A stretch of DNA of 64,000 bases from Diphasiastrum complanatum (taxonomy: Eukaryota; Streptophyta; Lycopodiopsida; Lycopodiales; Lycopodiaceae): NCBI GenBank assembly GCA_029204225.1, contig MU831907.1, positions 33,284-97,283 on the forward strand. The letters are read 5' to 3'. A program made the position numbers and the translations under genes. The notes beneath the pieces are model-generated. The model ran no database searches, was not told where the DNA came from, and saw nothing but the letters and a program-made list of their open reading frames with translations. Shown here piece after piece: positions 23,762 to 35,714 of the stretch (position 1 is its first letter; every line of letters starts with the position of its first letter).

Positions 23762-24304
23762 CTATATTATATAGTCAATATCAATACTTATACATTCAGT
23801 ACATATCATTTGATTATAATGCTCTTCTCTCTTGCTCCATGAATTTGCAAGCTTTTCTGAACTTGTTATAATCTGAAAATTTAGTGATCTATCTAATTTG
23901 AGCTCTTTTGTAAAACCATTGAAACAATTGAATAATGTAGCTTCTTTTTTCATTGGTTCTCCCATGCTGGGTGTTTCTATGGAATGTTGCTCATGCTTGC
24001 CAATGTGATTTCTCCATTTCATGTGATGACCAGATACTCATGCTCCCGTAGGTATTTGCAAAGAATGATGTGTGATCCCTGAGTATGTGCTACATATTAG
24101 TGAATATATAGAATTAGCAGAAGAAAAATTGAAACAAGCAATGATAGGAAATTAAGGAACATTCAAAGTAACTGACCATGTAATGCGTGATGTGATCTGG
24201 CCTCCATGCTTTTGATATGACATCAACAAACTCCACACAAGTCTGTTGGATGATATGTTTCTTTGTATTAGTAAATTTTTTTTTTCTTAGGATCTTAATC
24301 ATAC
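23762..24304 (-). pseudogene. Exon-like minus-strand pieces upstream of the Ulp1-type gene
   Basis: About 24265-24177 reads QQTCVEFVDVISKAWRPDH and ends in TACATG|GTCAGT, a good donor. A second piece after an AG at about 24080 reads ILCKYLREHEYLVIT before a TGA. A third open stretch, 24022-23762, reads KEATLFNCFNGFTKELKL. They share strand and spacing with the Ulp1-type exons, and a gypsy LTR truncates them at 24305. I infer former exons of one gene, not proven. Confidence 0.35.
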
Positions 24305-24696
24305 TATAAAGACCACTAGGAAAAACCCCTACGATGAGGATAGGAAAACACAACAAAAGAGATTGTGGAGCAAAACCACCCAAGTCGTCGACGGGAAAAT
24401 CACTACCTCAATATATAGAGAGTAGGATCATGTGCATGAGCCCATTCAATCCCCATGTAGGTCAACTATAAATAGGTCACATCTCTTCATGCATTCCTCC
24501 TGCCTATATCCGTCACACGTATGTGCACTACTCCATATGTCTCAATTAGAGTGTCTGGGTCCTCTCAAGGACATTAGTCACCAACAGGCCTCGACGTGGA
24601 ATAAAATCTAGGCATGACCAATAATCTCGAATACTGGAGGGTCGATCTACCATATTAGAACTATTCCGTATCCTTTGCGAAATATGGCCGTTACAT
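24305..24696 (-). repeat. 3' LTR of the outer gypsy element
   Basis: On the minus strand it begins TGTAACGGCCATATTTCG at 24696 and ends GGTCTTTATA at 24305, where the other LTR ends in the canonical TTTACA. It contains TATAAATAGG-like sequence (CTATAAATAGG at about 24468 on the plus strand). Compared with the right LTR it lacks about 87 bases after ACCACCCA. Confidence 0.85.
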
Positions 24697-24709
24697 TCTT
24701 CCTCCCTTA
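24697..24709 (-). other. Polypurine tract of the outer gypsy element
   Basis: AAGGGAGGAAGAA on the minus strand directly abuts the LTR start, the position where plus-strand cDNA synthesis is primed. Confidence 0.8.
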
Positions 24710-27111
24710 AACAGGTTCTGTCCTCAAAACAGAAAAAAGAAACATGAATATATCCCTTAGGCTTTCAAATCTTACCCATGAATAAATACTCAAAGATGCA
24801 ACAATTTTTAAATTGCTTGCCTCTACTCATGAATACTAACTCAAATCCCAAAAAATACACTAAGTTATAAGTCTTCCAAATGGGTTTATTTCATCACCTT
24901 CATGTAATCCAAATTACATAAAACATTGGATGATTTTACTTTACTTCATAAATCAAATCCAAAAGCTGAAGAAATTCCAATCTCTTGTAAAAAATAATGT
25001 TTCTTGGTACAAATATTCTTAGAATATCCAAATATTCTTAAATACCACAATCAGTCGTCTAGAATCTCTAGGAGATCCATCAAGATAAAAACGACTTTAA
25101 CTCAGATCAAAGTACCCCAGATCTCTTAAGTTAAGAGCCCTATTCCTAACAACATATGCAAGGAAATATCATCCATTCAATCTTGATAGGCTTAACTACT
25201 CCTATTTAACTGAAGATTTAAGCTGAAAAACAATACCCAAGTATTTCTTGACTACAATTTATAAAGAAAGCAAATTCCTCATGAGTAACCAATTACTTGA
25301 TGAAAATGTCCGTGAGATCCATAAAATCTCAAGTATGTACTGGATTAAAGAAATTTAGAGTTCAACCAATAGATCTAAATCCTTGACTCACCCAATTGAT
25401 CAAGAATTACTCATTATCTAAAAAATCCTCACATTTTTTTATAGTCTTCTAATGACCTTTAGTATCACATTATGATCCGTCAATTATAAACATTTAGAAT
25501 CTTATGATTCGTCAATCATAATTTACATGATTCCAAAACTATAATTATTGAAAGATATTGGAGTATATGCATAACATACCACTCAGAAAAATAAGAACAA
25601 TTCTGAAATATTTTCCACAAGGAAAATTACTGGATTCCAAGAATATTCTTCCAACCCGATTCTTAACCAGAATATAAGTTCCAAATTCTACAATCAGCCA
25701 AGTAATTAAAGACCATTTCAACATTGATCTAAACGACGTAGCTTTATATAATCACCTAGAACAATATCTAGAGTTTACAAAGCTTTGCTGAATTCCAAAA
25801 ATTCCGTTACCATTAGGATCCGGTATCCAATTGAGCTCTCAGGAATACTATCACTAATGAATCAAGTCTATTCCTCAATTGAGAAATACTCACCCACGAA
25901 TTCAGTATCCTATGCACACAATTTTCTGATGAATCCAAATGACTCATAAATTATGTGTCTTACAAGCAATACACTCAAAACAAACAGTTTTTGGTGAACT
26001 CTCTTCACATTGTTAGTTTTATCAATTAACTTCCTCAGGAGTAAATCAACTACTCAAGTTAATTGCCCATGATTTAGAAAATCTTAAATGTCTAGCTGAA
26101 AAATTCAATTATACTAGTATAACACCACATTTAGATCCTTATCCAAATCATTTTTAATTTAACTTATAGCTCTAACAAAACAGAACTGTTAACTCTGCAA
26201 GTATCTGTTTCCACAATACTTAATCATATGTCTATGTTCAACAACTAGGTCAAGTGTACCAGATAACTTTAGTAACTAGGAATACATCGTATATCCAAAC
26301 AAGATTAATCGTGCATATATGAGACTAATCTCACTATGACATAGTACATAAACACACATGTCCTTATCTGGCAGATTCTTCCAAAATATGCATATGTTAC
26401 TCACATATCACACTAAGAATCTTGTAACTCAGCTACTAAAAAACCTCTATTTCTCATGGTAAATAACATATCTGGAAAATCTCTGAAGTGAATTTCCACA
26501 TCACAAGTTTTCCAACCATCATACTTTTACCAACAAATTTTTTCACCAGATAACCTACTTCAAATCTTAGAGTACAAACTAGGATTAGGTTGACTTATAC
26601 AAACATCTTTGGACATAAGGTTAAGATAAAAAATTTATTCCATCTGATCCAATCAGCGGAATCTTAAATTAATCTTTACCACCACTATCCATAATCATGA
26701 ATATCTCACAGTCCAAATCCCCCAAAACTCCTCTAGTTCCAGATTATTCAAAGCAATCACTAGAGATTTCCTCTATTCCCACTGTATAGTTCCACCATTG
26801 CACACATATTGGATTCCACAAAAGAAATCTATGCAAGTGGTTGATCCCATGAAAGACTTATTTCTATTATTTTCTTCTCCTCCTTTTAAAAGAAATTCCA
26901 TAATTTCAATTAAAAAGTTCTCAGGAGACAACGTATAAGATATCAAAGATTCGAAAAAGACAGTAATGGATATCCAATACTATTACAAACCGGACTTTTT
27001 CCTCAAAATCATAACATATCTTATCCCGAGTGATAGAAACATTACTCTCCATAATCAACTATCAAATAGAAATAATCATTTGAGCATAGGAAGTCTAATT
27101 TCACTTAATTA

Positions 27112-27180
27112 GCCAACTGATCCTTATCCACTGATAGGACCCACAGTACAGTAACACAGTGATTCTAACTTTAATTCTAA
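27112..27180 (-). repeat. 3' LTR fragment of the nested copia element
   Basis: The 69 bases match 32539-32607 with one mismatch (CACAGT versus CATAGT). Homology stops abruptly at 27112, so about 200 bases of this LTR are missing. Confidence 0.9.
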
Positions 27181-27191
27181 CTCTCTCCCTT
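27181..27191 (-). other. Polypurine tract of the nested copia element
   Basis: AAGGGAGAGAG on the minus strand immediately precedes the LTR start TTAGAATT. Confidence 0.75.
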
Positions 27192-27235
27192 AAAGTAGAG
27201 TCACTTTTTATACAGTCATATACATAGCTTTAAAG

Positions 27236-27795
27236 TCAACAAAATTTAAGTACAGAAAGCTTTGATCTAAATTTATCAAACTTTTCTCCAGTAAGTGGCT
27301 TAGTGAAAATATCAGCTAGTTGTTCTTCTGTGCTACAATGAACAACATGAATTTCATGACTCAGCAGCCTCTCACGTATGAAGTGGTACTGAATCTCAAT
27401 GTGTTTAGTTCTCACATGGAACACTGGATTCTTTGCTAGCTGAATGCCACTCTGACTGTCGCTATGTAAAGTCGTAGGATTTTTCTGCTTCATGCCAATT
27501 TCTTCCAAGATTTGTCTCAACCATATAGCTTCTTGTGCAACACTACACATTGCATATATCCTGTGGTGGATCTACAATCATCATAGTCGCCTCCCCAGTC
27601 CGCATCCACATAGCCACACAACTCAGGTAAACCATCATGCTTCCTGTAAATCAAGCCATACTCTGAAGTGCCTTTCACATAACGCAAAATGCATTTAGCT
27701 GCTTTCCAATGTGTTTCCGTAGGTGCTACCATAAACTGACTTACAATGCCAACAACATAGCATATATCTGGTCTAGTCGTGGTAAGGTAAATCAA
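27236..27795 (-). pseudogene. Copia RNase H, internally deleted and frame-shifted
   Basis: 27795-27517 reads IYLTTTRPDICYVVG, then ILRYVKGTSEYGLIY, GYVDADWGG and RSTTGYM before running into stops. 27550-27236 resumes in another frame with AIWLRQILEEIG, HSDSQSGIQLAKNPVFH, TKHIEIQYHFIRE and ADIFTKPL. About 30 residues normally found between the TTGY and AIWLRQ motifs, including an acidic catalytic position, are absent. A nonfunctional RNase H. Confidence 0.88.
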
Positions 27796-27834
27796 GCTCC
27801 CTACTAACTGTCTATATAGCGTAGCATCAAATGA

Positions 27835-28884
27835 CTATGACTCATCAAGCTTAGAAAGCTTTTTACCTAGTTCAATAGGAGTGTTTACTGGTTTGCAATC
27901 CTGCAACCTAAACCTGTGCAACAACTCTTTGACATACTTCACATGTGTTAAAACCACTTCATGTCCTTTTTGCCACACTTCTTCTCCAAGGCAGTAATGC
28001 ATCAGGCTAAGATCTGTCATCTCAAATTGTTCCATGAGGTCTTTCTTGATCATGTCTATCATCTCTTGATTATTTCCCGTAATAATCAAGTCATCAACAT
28101 AAAGAGCAATCAAAGCAACCATACCATCAAAGCATAAGACATATAGCTTTGGATTAGAATGTGTTCTCACCATCCCCTTTGAACGAAAGTAGGCATCAGT
28201 CCTGCTATACCACGCACGTGGTGCTTGTTTAAGACCATAAAGCGCTTTCTTCAAGCGACATACTTTATTTTCCTGTCCTTTCGTTACAAAGCCTTCAGGT
28301 TGATCCATGAGCACTTCTTCTTCTAACTCACTATTTAGAAAAGCAGATTTCACATCCATCTCATGCAAAGGCCAACCAAAATGTGAAGCTAAAGCAATAA
28401 GTAGACGTAGAGTATTCCACTTACAAACCGGCGCAAAGGTCTCCTCATAATCGATGCCTTTATTTTGTGCGTACCCTTTGATCACCAATCTTGCTTTGTG
28501 CTTTGCTATACTTCCATCTGCATGGTACTTAGTCCTGTATACCCATTTGCAACCAATGGGTTTCTTGCCAACTAGTGGTTCTACTAAGTCCCATGTGCTA
28601 TGCTTAGCAATTGACTCCATCTCCTCTCCCATGGCCTTGACCCATATGTCATCATCCTTCGCTTCACCATAAGTCGGAGGTTCTTTGCTTTGAATAATGC
28701 TAGATAAGAGAGCATAATTTTCTTCATACCTTTCAGGTAGTATCTTCTCTCTTGTTGATCTTCGTAGCTCTCCCTGGTTAGATGATCCTGGAAAGTCATC
28801 TATGTCGCGGCTCTCCATCAATCTCTCAAACCACTTAGGGAGCTTTCTGCCAGGTGATCGGCTTCTTGGTGAAAATGTATCCAC
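27835..28884 (-). pseudogene. Copia reverse transcriptase
   Basis: The longest well-kept piece: STREKILPERYEENYALL, WDLVEPLVGKKPIGCKWVYR, KARLVIKGYAQNKGIDYEET, FAPVCKW, MDVKSAFLNSELEEEV, QPEGFV, LKKALYGLKQAPRAWY and the active-site box ALYVDDLIITGNN, with the Asp pair intact. A TAG at 27835-27837 ends the frame, and the same frame then continues into RNase H, so this is one nonsense mutation. It copies element RNA to cDNA in a live copy. Confidence 0.93.
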
Positions 28885-30302
28885 GGTACATCCTTCTCCT
28901 TGCGTTTGTCACTTGCAACTTCAATTCTTCTTGCACCAAAAGGTTTGTCCCTACCTCTACAACCTGTTTCTTGAGGTTGAGTAGTAGTATCTTGAGATGT
29001 ATCCTCATGTTCATCACTCGGAAGGTCAATGAATGGATCATCATCAGGTGGTATCCTCACTATACCATCTTTTCCACTGGATGTGTCTATCTTCTCAGCA
29101 TCCTTGTCTTCATACATCTTGGTATCATCAAAGATAACATCACAGCTTACATGGATTTTGCATGCTTCTGACCAAAAATCTTTTGGTAGTTTCATCTCAA
29201 CTAGCATAGATCTGGCACTTTTCACAATCGTACGATTGTTGCGCTCAGCTACACCATTGAGAGCAAGAGTATAAGCTTGTGTAAATTGTCTTTTAATCCC
29301 ACATTGATCACAAAGATCATTGAAGTTATTAGACTTGTACTTGCCTCCACTATTTGATCTTAGGACTTTGATCTTCCTACATGTCTGATCTTTTATCAAT
29401 GCTTTGAAGCTCTTGAAGTTGTCAAATGCATCTGATTTCTTCTTCAAGAAGTAGATCCACGTCTTGCGTGACATATCGTCAATAAAGGTCATGAAATAGA
29501 AGGCTTTACCTAAGGACATGGTCCTCATAGGCCCGCATAAATTTGTGTGGATTAAATCCAGGATGTTCTTTGCTCTTGCAACACCACCTTTATTGAACTT
29601 CTCTCGATGTTGCTTCCCATATACACAAGATTCGCACATCAATTTCAAGTGATCTTCTATGGTAGGCAATCCTGTTACAATCTCCAATCTTCTCATCAAA
29701 TTGAGGCTTCCCAAGTTCAAGTGACCAAGGCTCTTGTGCCACAACTCAGTTTGCGAAGGAATGGACGATACAAGTCCATGTTGCCCCTTGATTGTAGCAT
29801 TCAACCTGTACAATTTTGTATTGGGCTCTCTTACTCCATCCGCAATAACTTTGAACTTTTGGTTCACATCCTTCACAAAGCAATGATCATGGGCGAATTC
29901 TACTTTCAACTTTTGATTAGTAATGACTCCAACAGAAAGTAGATTTTTCTTCAAACCTGGTACGTAAAGTACCTCCCTGATCATCCTGCTTTTGCCATCA
30001 AGTAGTTGGATTGAAATTGTGCCTATCCCCTTGATCATGCACACCTCACCATTTGCTTGTGAAACAAATTTTCCATTATCCAACAGTTTCAAGCTACTGA
30101 ACCAATTCTTGTTACCTGTCATGTGTCTTGTGGCTCCCGAGTCAATATACCACGCTTGATCATCTTGATTAGATGACAATGCAGATATGAAGATACTAGA
30201 GTCTTCAATCTCACTCTCATCAACAAGGTTACCTGTTTTCTTTGGTTTCCCCTTGTCCCAAGAATTTGCGACATTCACTCTTCCAATGGCCCTTTTTACC
30301 AC
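28885..30302 (-). pseudogene. Copia protease and integrase, with deletion and altered catalytic residues
   Basis: Protease motif WYIDSGATRHMTGN lies near residue 52. The integrase zinc region has WHKSLGHLNLGSL and CESCVYGKQHR. The core reads HTNLCGPM and RSNSGGKY where copia integrases have Asp (TDLCGP, TDNGGE); the Glu in NGVAERNNRT is kept. After FWSEA the protein jumps to SCDVIFDD, so about 80-100 residues of the C-terminal part are missing. The open frame continues to 28818 in a low-similarity tail that overlaps the RT frame. It overlaps gag by about 70 bases in another frame, where a one-base shift broke the original gag-pol frame. Confidence 0.9.
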
Positions 30303-31030
30303 AATGGAAGCACTTGCCTTTCTTCTTGGTCTTACTTTCCCTCATCCTCCTAAGTCTTGGCAAATTGCTGTGTAGACTTCTTCTTTCCTTTGCCCTTGTC
30401 TTGTTTTTGCGTGTCACAAATGCCTGATCATCAGTATTTTGACGTCTAGCTTTCACCATTTCTCGTCGTTGCTCTTCCTGCATCAAGATTCTTGTGAGCT
30501 CACCAAAGGTTGGCAATCTTTCTCTTGATGCTATTCCACTCACAAACATCTGATAGGGTTCTGCACTGGTGCACAATGCATTGTGCACCAGCTCCACATC
30601 GCGTATGCACTCACCAATAGAATCCAATTCATCCCTCATTGTCTTGATTCTGGTCATGTACGTCTGAATGTGCTCTCCTTGTTCCATTCGGGCACTATTC
30701 AGCTTTGACTTCAAAAACATGATTCTTGACGGAGTTGACATCTCAAACTGCTCCTTTAGCACATCCCATGCCTGTCTGGGTGTAACAGCATCACAAATGT
30801 GGGTAATGATGTGATCCTTCACTGACAAGTTAATGAAGGTCAAAGCTTTCCTCATCTTTTTGTCGAACACTTTGATATCCGCTTCATTCGGCGGCCTTCT
30901 CTCATCACCTGTGATGACTTCCCAACGTCTTTCTCCATCAGTATATTTTTCATTTTGAATTTTCACACTGCATAGTTGGAAATCCCATCCAATTTGCTAC
31001 TTTCACTCAAAATGGACTCTCCCATGTTTG
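30229..31030 (-). pseudogene. Copia gag with CCHC zinc knuckle
   Basis: 30966-30229 reads MRKALTFINLSVKDHIITHI, AWDVLKEQFEMSTPSRIMFL, IQTYMTRIKTMRDEL and ends with the zinc knuckle CFHCGKKGHWKSEC. The true N-terminus lies further upstream (YAVWKFKMKN-like sequence near 31000) in a shifted frame. Gag packages the element RNA in virus-like particles in the cytoplasm of live copies. Confidence 0.9.
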
Positions 31031-32322
31031 TCATCACATAACTGCTTGAAACTTATGTCGTAGGCTAAAAATAGTATGTCGAGGCCAGTGATGTCAGAAG
31101 TTGAAAATAATGACCTGCACTTTTTTCCTTACCAGGCCACTCGCCACTTTTCCACCAATTTGAAAGCCAAATCGGCATTGCCTTCCCAAAAGCACTCAGT
31201 CGTCAACTCCCAACAACGTGCCCAGTGGAATGGTGAAATCACTTTTGGTGCACTCCAAACACTTTCTCCACTGCAATCACTCTGTTTTGTTGTACCTTAC
31301 TTGCAGGTACAGTCTGGGTGCCCTTCGTTTGGAGGTTATAGCCTTTCGTTTGTGTCAAAACGGGCAAAGGACCCAAAAATAGGGATTTCTCTAGTTTTTG
31401 AACTATTTCTTCACCTTGAAGAAACTTCACTCTTCACTTGTGAAGGAACCCAACTCAGCTTTTAGTATGAAAATTTTTAATGAAGTTGAAGGCCAGAATG
31501 CACTTCACTTCTTCAGGGCCCTATTCAAAGCTCATCCAATGGCTGAACCAAATCTTGTGGTCCAAATTTCTTTCCCATCACAGGTTTTGGACCATCGATT
31601 CATTTGACACCTCACCCAAAGGTCCAAACTGCATCTGGGCATTGAACCATGCTCCTACAGTCGCTATGGTCTTCAAGACACTATGCTGACTATTGCGTTG
31701 GGCGCGCGAACAGCCCGCGACCTCCTTGCCTGCGGCCGCACCTCCCTTCTCTGAAAAATGTCAGATCAAACTCTCTTGTGGATCGTTTTGAGCACAATCT
31801 GAGGCCTGGAGCAGGGTCGTCCTACTGAATCCAAGACTGTAGAGTGTTCAGTCAAGAAATTCTGTGGAGAAATGGTGATTTTAGCTCAACTTGACAAAGT
31901 GGCTTTTTTCACCTTTTTACCGCAAATATGCTAGGTTAACTGTCTAGAGACAAATCTCTGACATAAACCTCAGAATCTCTCCATGGCTGGTTAACAATGT
32001 GATTAGCTTCCTTCTTGTCCTTACGACATCCAAAACGGTGCGCAAACAACGAAGAAATCACCAGTTATGTATAAAAACCATCCCGATTTCAATTTTCAAC
32101 TGGCTTCGAAATTGTCAATTTTTCACCAAATTTTTCCCTGTCTGATGTTATGCACAGGCTAATAATCCCTCTGCTGAGCTTAGCAAGCCTCTATAAATTA
32201 GAAACCGTGCACCAAGGCTTCTCTTTCCGTCTTCAACCCGCCGTAAACCCCGAACTCTCAGAAGACAGTTCTTTCGAAGCTCTCTTCAATGGCAACACTG
32301 TACCGTGTACACTCCCTGTACG
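31031..32322 (-). other. Long leader of the nested copia element
   Basis: About 1.3 kb between the primer site and gag. It is less AT-rich than the surrounding gypsy sequence and holds several short open frames on both strands, none recognised. It is longer than a usual copia leader, so it may include captured or inserted sequence. Confidence 0.5.
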
Positions 32323-32334
32323 GCTCTGATACCA
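32323..32334 (-). other. Primer-binding site of the nested copia element
   Basis: TGGTATCAGAGC on the minus strand, a perfect match to the initiator-Met-tRNA-complementary site, one to three bases after the end of the LTR. Confidence 0.93.
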
Positions 32335-32336
32335 AC

Positions 32337-32607
32337 TTAGAATTTGCTTTGCACAGGAACACAGATCATGCCACAGAGTAACACAGACAGAAAACACTCT
32401 CCTCAGCAAGCTCACATAGCAACTGTATTTCTCAAAATGAAATCACACTGTACATATAGTTGTTCACTCAGGCAACTCATGCATGACCCAGGTTGTCGTT
32501 GGCGGGACGCTTGTCCCGTCAACTTGCCTCGTGGCGAGGCCAACTGATCCTTATCCACTGATAGGACCCACAGTACAGTAACATAGTGATTCTAACTTTA
32601 ATTCTAA
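32337..32607 (-). repeat. 5' LTR of the nested copia element, unusual TTAG...CTAA ends
   Basis: The LTR is 271 bases. Placed between the primer site and the point where the two LTRs stop matching, its ends are the 8-bp inverted repeat TTAGAATT...AATTCTAA rather than the usual TG...CA. The polypurine tract abuts the same TTAGAATT end of the other LTR. Confidence 0.8.
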
Positions 32608-33520
32608 CTCCCATACCAACAGTTTTCTCTCCAAAAAAATTCTTTGCTTTTAGATTTGATCAACAAAAAATCAAAAAGATTATCTGACCATCCTATAGCC
32701 AAATATAGGATCCGATCTTCAATCATTTCCAAAAAATACTTTCTACCATTGAATTCTCCATTTCCTTAAGCTTTTCACTATAGACGACAATATCATCTAA
32801 GAATACCACTAGGCATTGACCCTGATATGGATGAGAAACCTCTTTCATAAACAGTTGAAATAGCCCAAGTGCATTCATTAGAAACCAAAAGGAAAAAATT
32901 CAAAATAACTGAAGTACAACCAATACATATCCAATATCTATATTTGAAATGGTAGAAGAAATTTAGTTCTTTCAAGAAGATCATTAACCGCATTCTCCGA
33001 TAATCTAGAGATCTTAAAAACTCCATCTGGATTTCCTATACCAGATATATCTATTGACAAAATTGTGATTAAACAAGAATCTGCACATGGTTTTACCGTC
33101 ATATAAAACAACCCATCTGGCTGGTACTATACTCCCGAATTCCTACCATCTGAGAGTTCCAACTCTTAGGAATAAGGCTCTTTACAGTACAAATGTGGAC
33201 CCAGTGTCATTCTCTTCCATGTCACAATTTCTAATAACAAATAGGGTCTCATGATCCTATAGATATTCAAAAATAAATTTAACTTAATGAATTCAATAAA
33301 CCGGTGCTATGCAATTTTCTTACAGAGATTATTTACCAATCCAAATTACATAACACAATCACATTTATCTACACAAGCATCTCATTTTCTTCGTCCCTTA
33401 GATTTGTTTTTGGTCACCCAAAAATTTCACCAGCAAAGGCACCGAAAACTCCTTTGACACTAGTAATTGCTAGGTTACCACCCTTTTGACTACACTAGCT
33501 TAAGTATTACTTCGTTAAAG
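32608..33520 (-). pseudogene. Reverse-transcriptase part of the outer gypsy element
   Basis: On the minus strand there are WVVLYDGKT-like, ISRLSENAVNDLLERTKFF-like and PFGF patches, then FLDDIVVYSEKLKEMENSM read across frames at about 32820-32740. That corresponds to the gypsy RT catalytic box. Stops and frame changes are frequent. Copia insertion separates it from the downstream half of pol. Confidence 0.8.
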
Positions 33521-35701
33521 TTGCGTGAACCTAATGGAAAATCCATAACTTTTGGATCCGGGTATTCGTTTACGATATTCAATACACTTATTTTTAATTG
33601 AAGATAGAGCTACCACCAAATATTATGTCCTTTATTCCATTTATTCACTTTAACAAGTATCTCAAAAGCTTAAGTTTGTCCAATCCTAAAGATCAAAATC
33701 ATTTAGGATGAACCTATCGGTTTAACACCGAAGTCGAAAAGGAAGAACCAAAAATACCATTTAACTCAATTTACTGGGAGTAATGGCAACTCCAAAGTTA
33801 AATCGTTAGCTAGTACAATACCAAGAAATCAAATTCCCACTTACAAGGCACTTGCCTGGAGAAAATTACCATGAAGAATCAGTACTTTATTGACGATCCT
33901 AAATCCATGAACAATCACATAGACATTATAGTTAGGATAATAAAGTTATTCCTCAAATATTCTCTTGGTCACGGTTGGGAGAATAGGTAATTCCATTCTC
34001 AACTACCGATTTAGTTAGATTTTTTTGAAATCTACAATCTAAATCAATACAAAGTTTCACTTTTGGTTACCCCTGATTAGGCTTAGCCATTTTTCCATGC
34101 GATTAAAAGAAGAGAAATCTAGAGTAGCAAGTGAATAAATATCCATTCTCATCCAAAAAGCTTCTCACGCATGCAAACCAAGACAAGGCCCAACCAAAAT
34201 CAAAAAGGCTATCAAAGTTACCATAAGGTTTTTTTTTTTTTTAAATAAACCCCAAATCAATTTTAGAATAAAAAAACTCTAGCACAAAGTGAAGGCCTAG
34301 ACCCCCATTCAAAAACCCTAAAAGGTTTTGCAAAAACAAAGAGGAGGCCAGCACGCTTCCACAACTGCCACCATCACAGCATTCAGAGAGGCAGCCAGCC
34401 GTTTACATCGCGAGAGAGACTTCAAGCACGGCCAGGTTTGAATCATGCCCATTCATGATCCATTGGCAGGTTTCAACCACTCTTCAATGCTATCTCAATC
34501 AGCGAACTGCTACCATCAAGCTAAGCCTCTGGGTCTGAGATCGATCTAATGAATACAAATCTCAATCCATGCACTTCCCACATTCAATTTATGAATCTTC
34601 TTACACTGTCCTTACCCTCTCCAAGAAACAGGTGAAAGTTGCATGATTATTCTACCGAAATAATCTAACAGATGCATGTTCTGCCCGCAATCCACAATGG
34701 GAAAGGTTCCACAGATCACGAAGACTTAAAACTATAGGAAAGACAAGCAACAGTCTCAAACATCATCAATACCAGCCAGCATTCGGGAGACAAAGACATA
34801 GCCACAGTTTGCCTACTGCCTTTTAAATCTGACTTACAAGCAGAGCAAAGCCTGACAACTTCATAGCTCCTGGTTTTCTCTGTCTGCATCTACTATGCAA
34901 AACAAAAAAATGAGAATACCACTTCAGTGCTAGAACTCGCTGTCTCATGGCTTTCAATAGCAATCCAAGGCTTGAAATCTCAAAAACGAGTTTGAGAATA
35001 GGCCTAAATGCTAGCTCATGGTTCACTAACCAGAGTTATATCTTTCATGCTTCCACCTCTGATTCACAGGCTCAATACAAAAGCAAGAAAGGTAAAATTA
35101 TTCCACGAGAATCAGATTGTATGTATCCACTATTTCAATATTTATCTGCTATAGTTAGAGAATCAACAATTTACAATATCCATTCAATGTTTTCAGTTTC
35201 CAGTTTGCATGAATCACAAGAGGATTAGTATAAAAAAAAACCTTAAATCCTCACATGCAAACCATAATTCCAAGATTTTCCGCAATTCAAACTGGATAAA
35301 TCGATTTCTCGTCAATTTATCAACAAACATCCTGCTACTAAATTTGAATCAAACTGTCCAAAACATTATGGATTTTTGCAAATTATTCATCCAAAAGAAC
35401 AGATTTAAGCAAGAAAGTAGATATACTCATGCAGATCATTCTACTTCAAATGCAAACTTTCTCAAGGCTTCAGAAAAATAAGAATGAATTCTTCACTAAT
35501 CCACAACATCTCTAATAAAATCAAACAAGAAAAAGAGCACTCTACCACAGTTTGAAGAGCACGCCTCACACATGAATAGTGAATCCAAACCCAATTTCCC
35601 TTGAAAAAACAGTACTGCAATCGGGATGTGAATCCAAGTGCATTCCAATTTCAATTTGATGTAGAACTTGTCTCCTTCCCATCCAAGACCGCATCTTAGC
35701 C
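33521..35701 (-). other. Decayed gag/protease and leader of the outer gypsy element
   Basis: AT-rich, stop-rich sequence between the RT relic and the primer site. No gag motif could be read. Small open frames here appear to be chance. Confidence 0.5.
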
Positions 35702-35714
35702 GCTCTGATACCAA
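35702..35714 (-). other. Primer-binding site of the outer gypsy element
   Basis: TTGGTATCAGAGC on the minus strand directly follows the LTR end TTTACA, matching the initiator Met tRNA. Confidence 0.93.

Larger units (their letters stand above)
27112..32607 (-). mobile_element. Ty1/copia retrotransposon nested in the gypsy element
   Basis: The minus-strand order is LTR 32337-32607, primer site 32323-32334, leader, gag, protease, integrase, RT, RNase H, polypurine tract and LTR fragment 27112-27180. The copia domain order (integrase before RT) is clear. The left LTR keeps only its first 69 bases, with one mismatch to the right LTR, so the insertion is fairly young and then lost its end. Coding regions have several in-frame stops, frame changes and internal deletions, so this copy is non-autonomous. 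Confidence 0.92.

Noticed and set aside
24710-27111. RNase H and integrase of the outer gypsy element
   Set aside because: Length and position fit, but I could not read any motif through the stops, so I describe it only as interior of the element.
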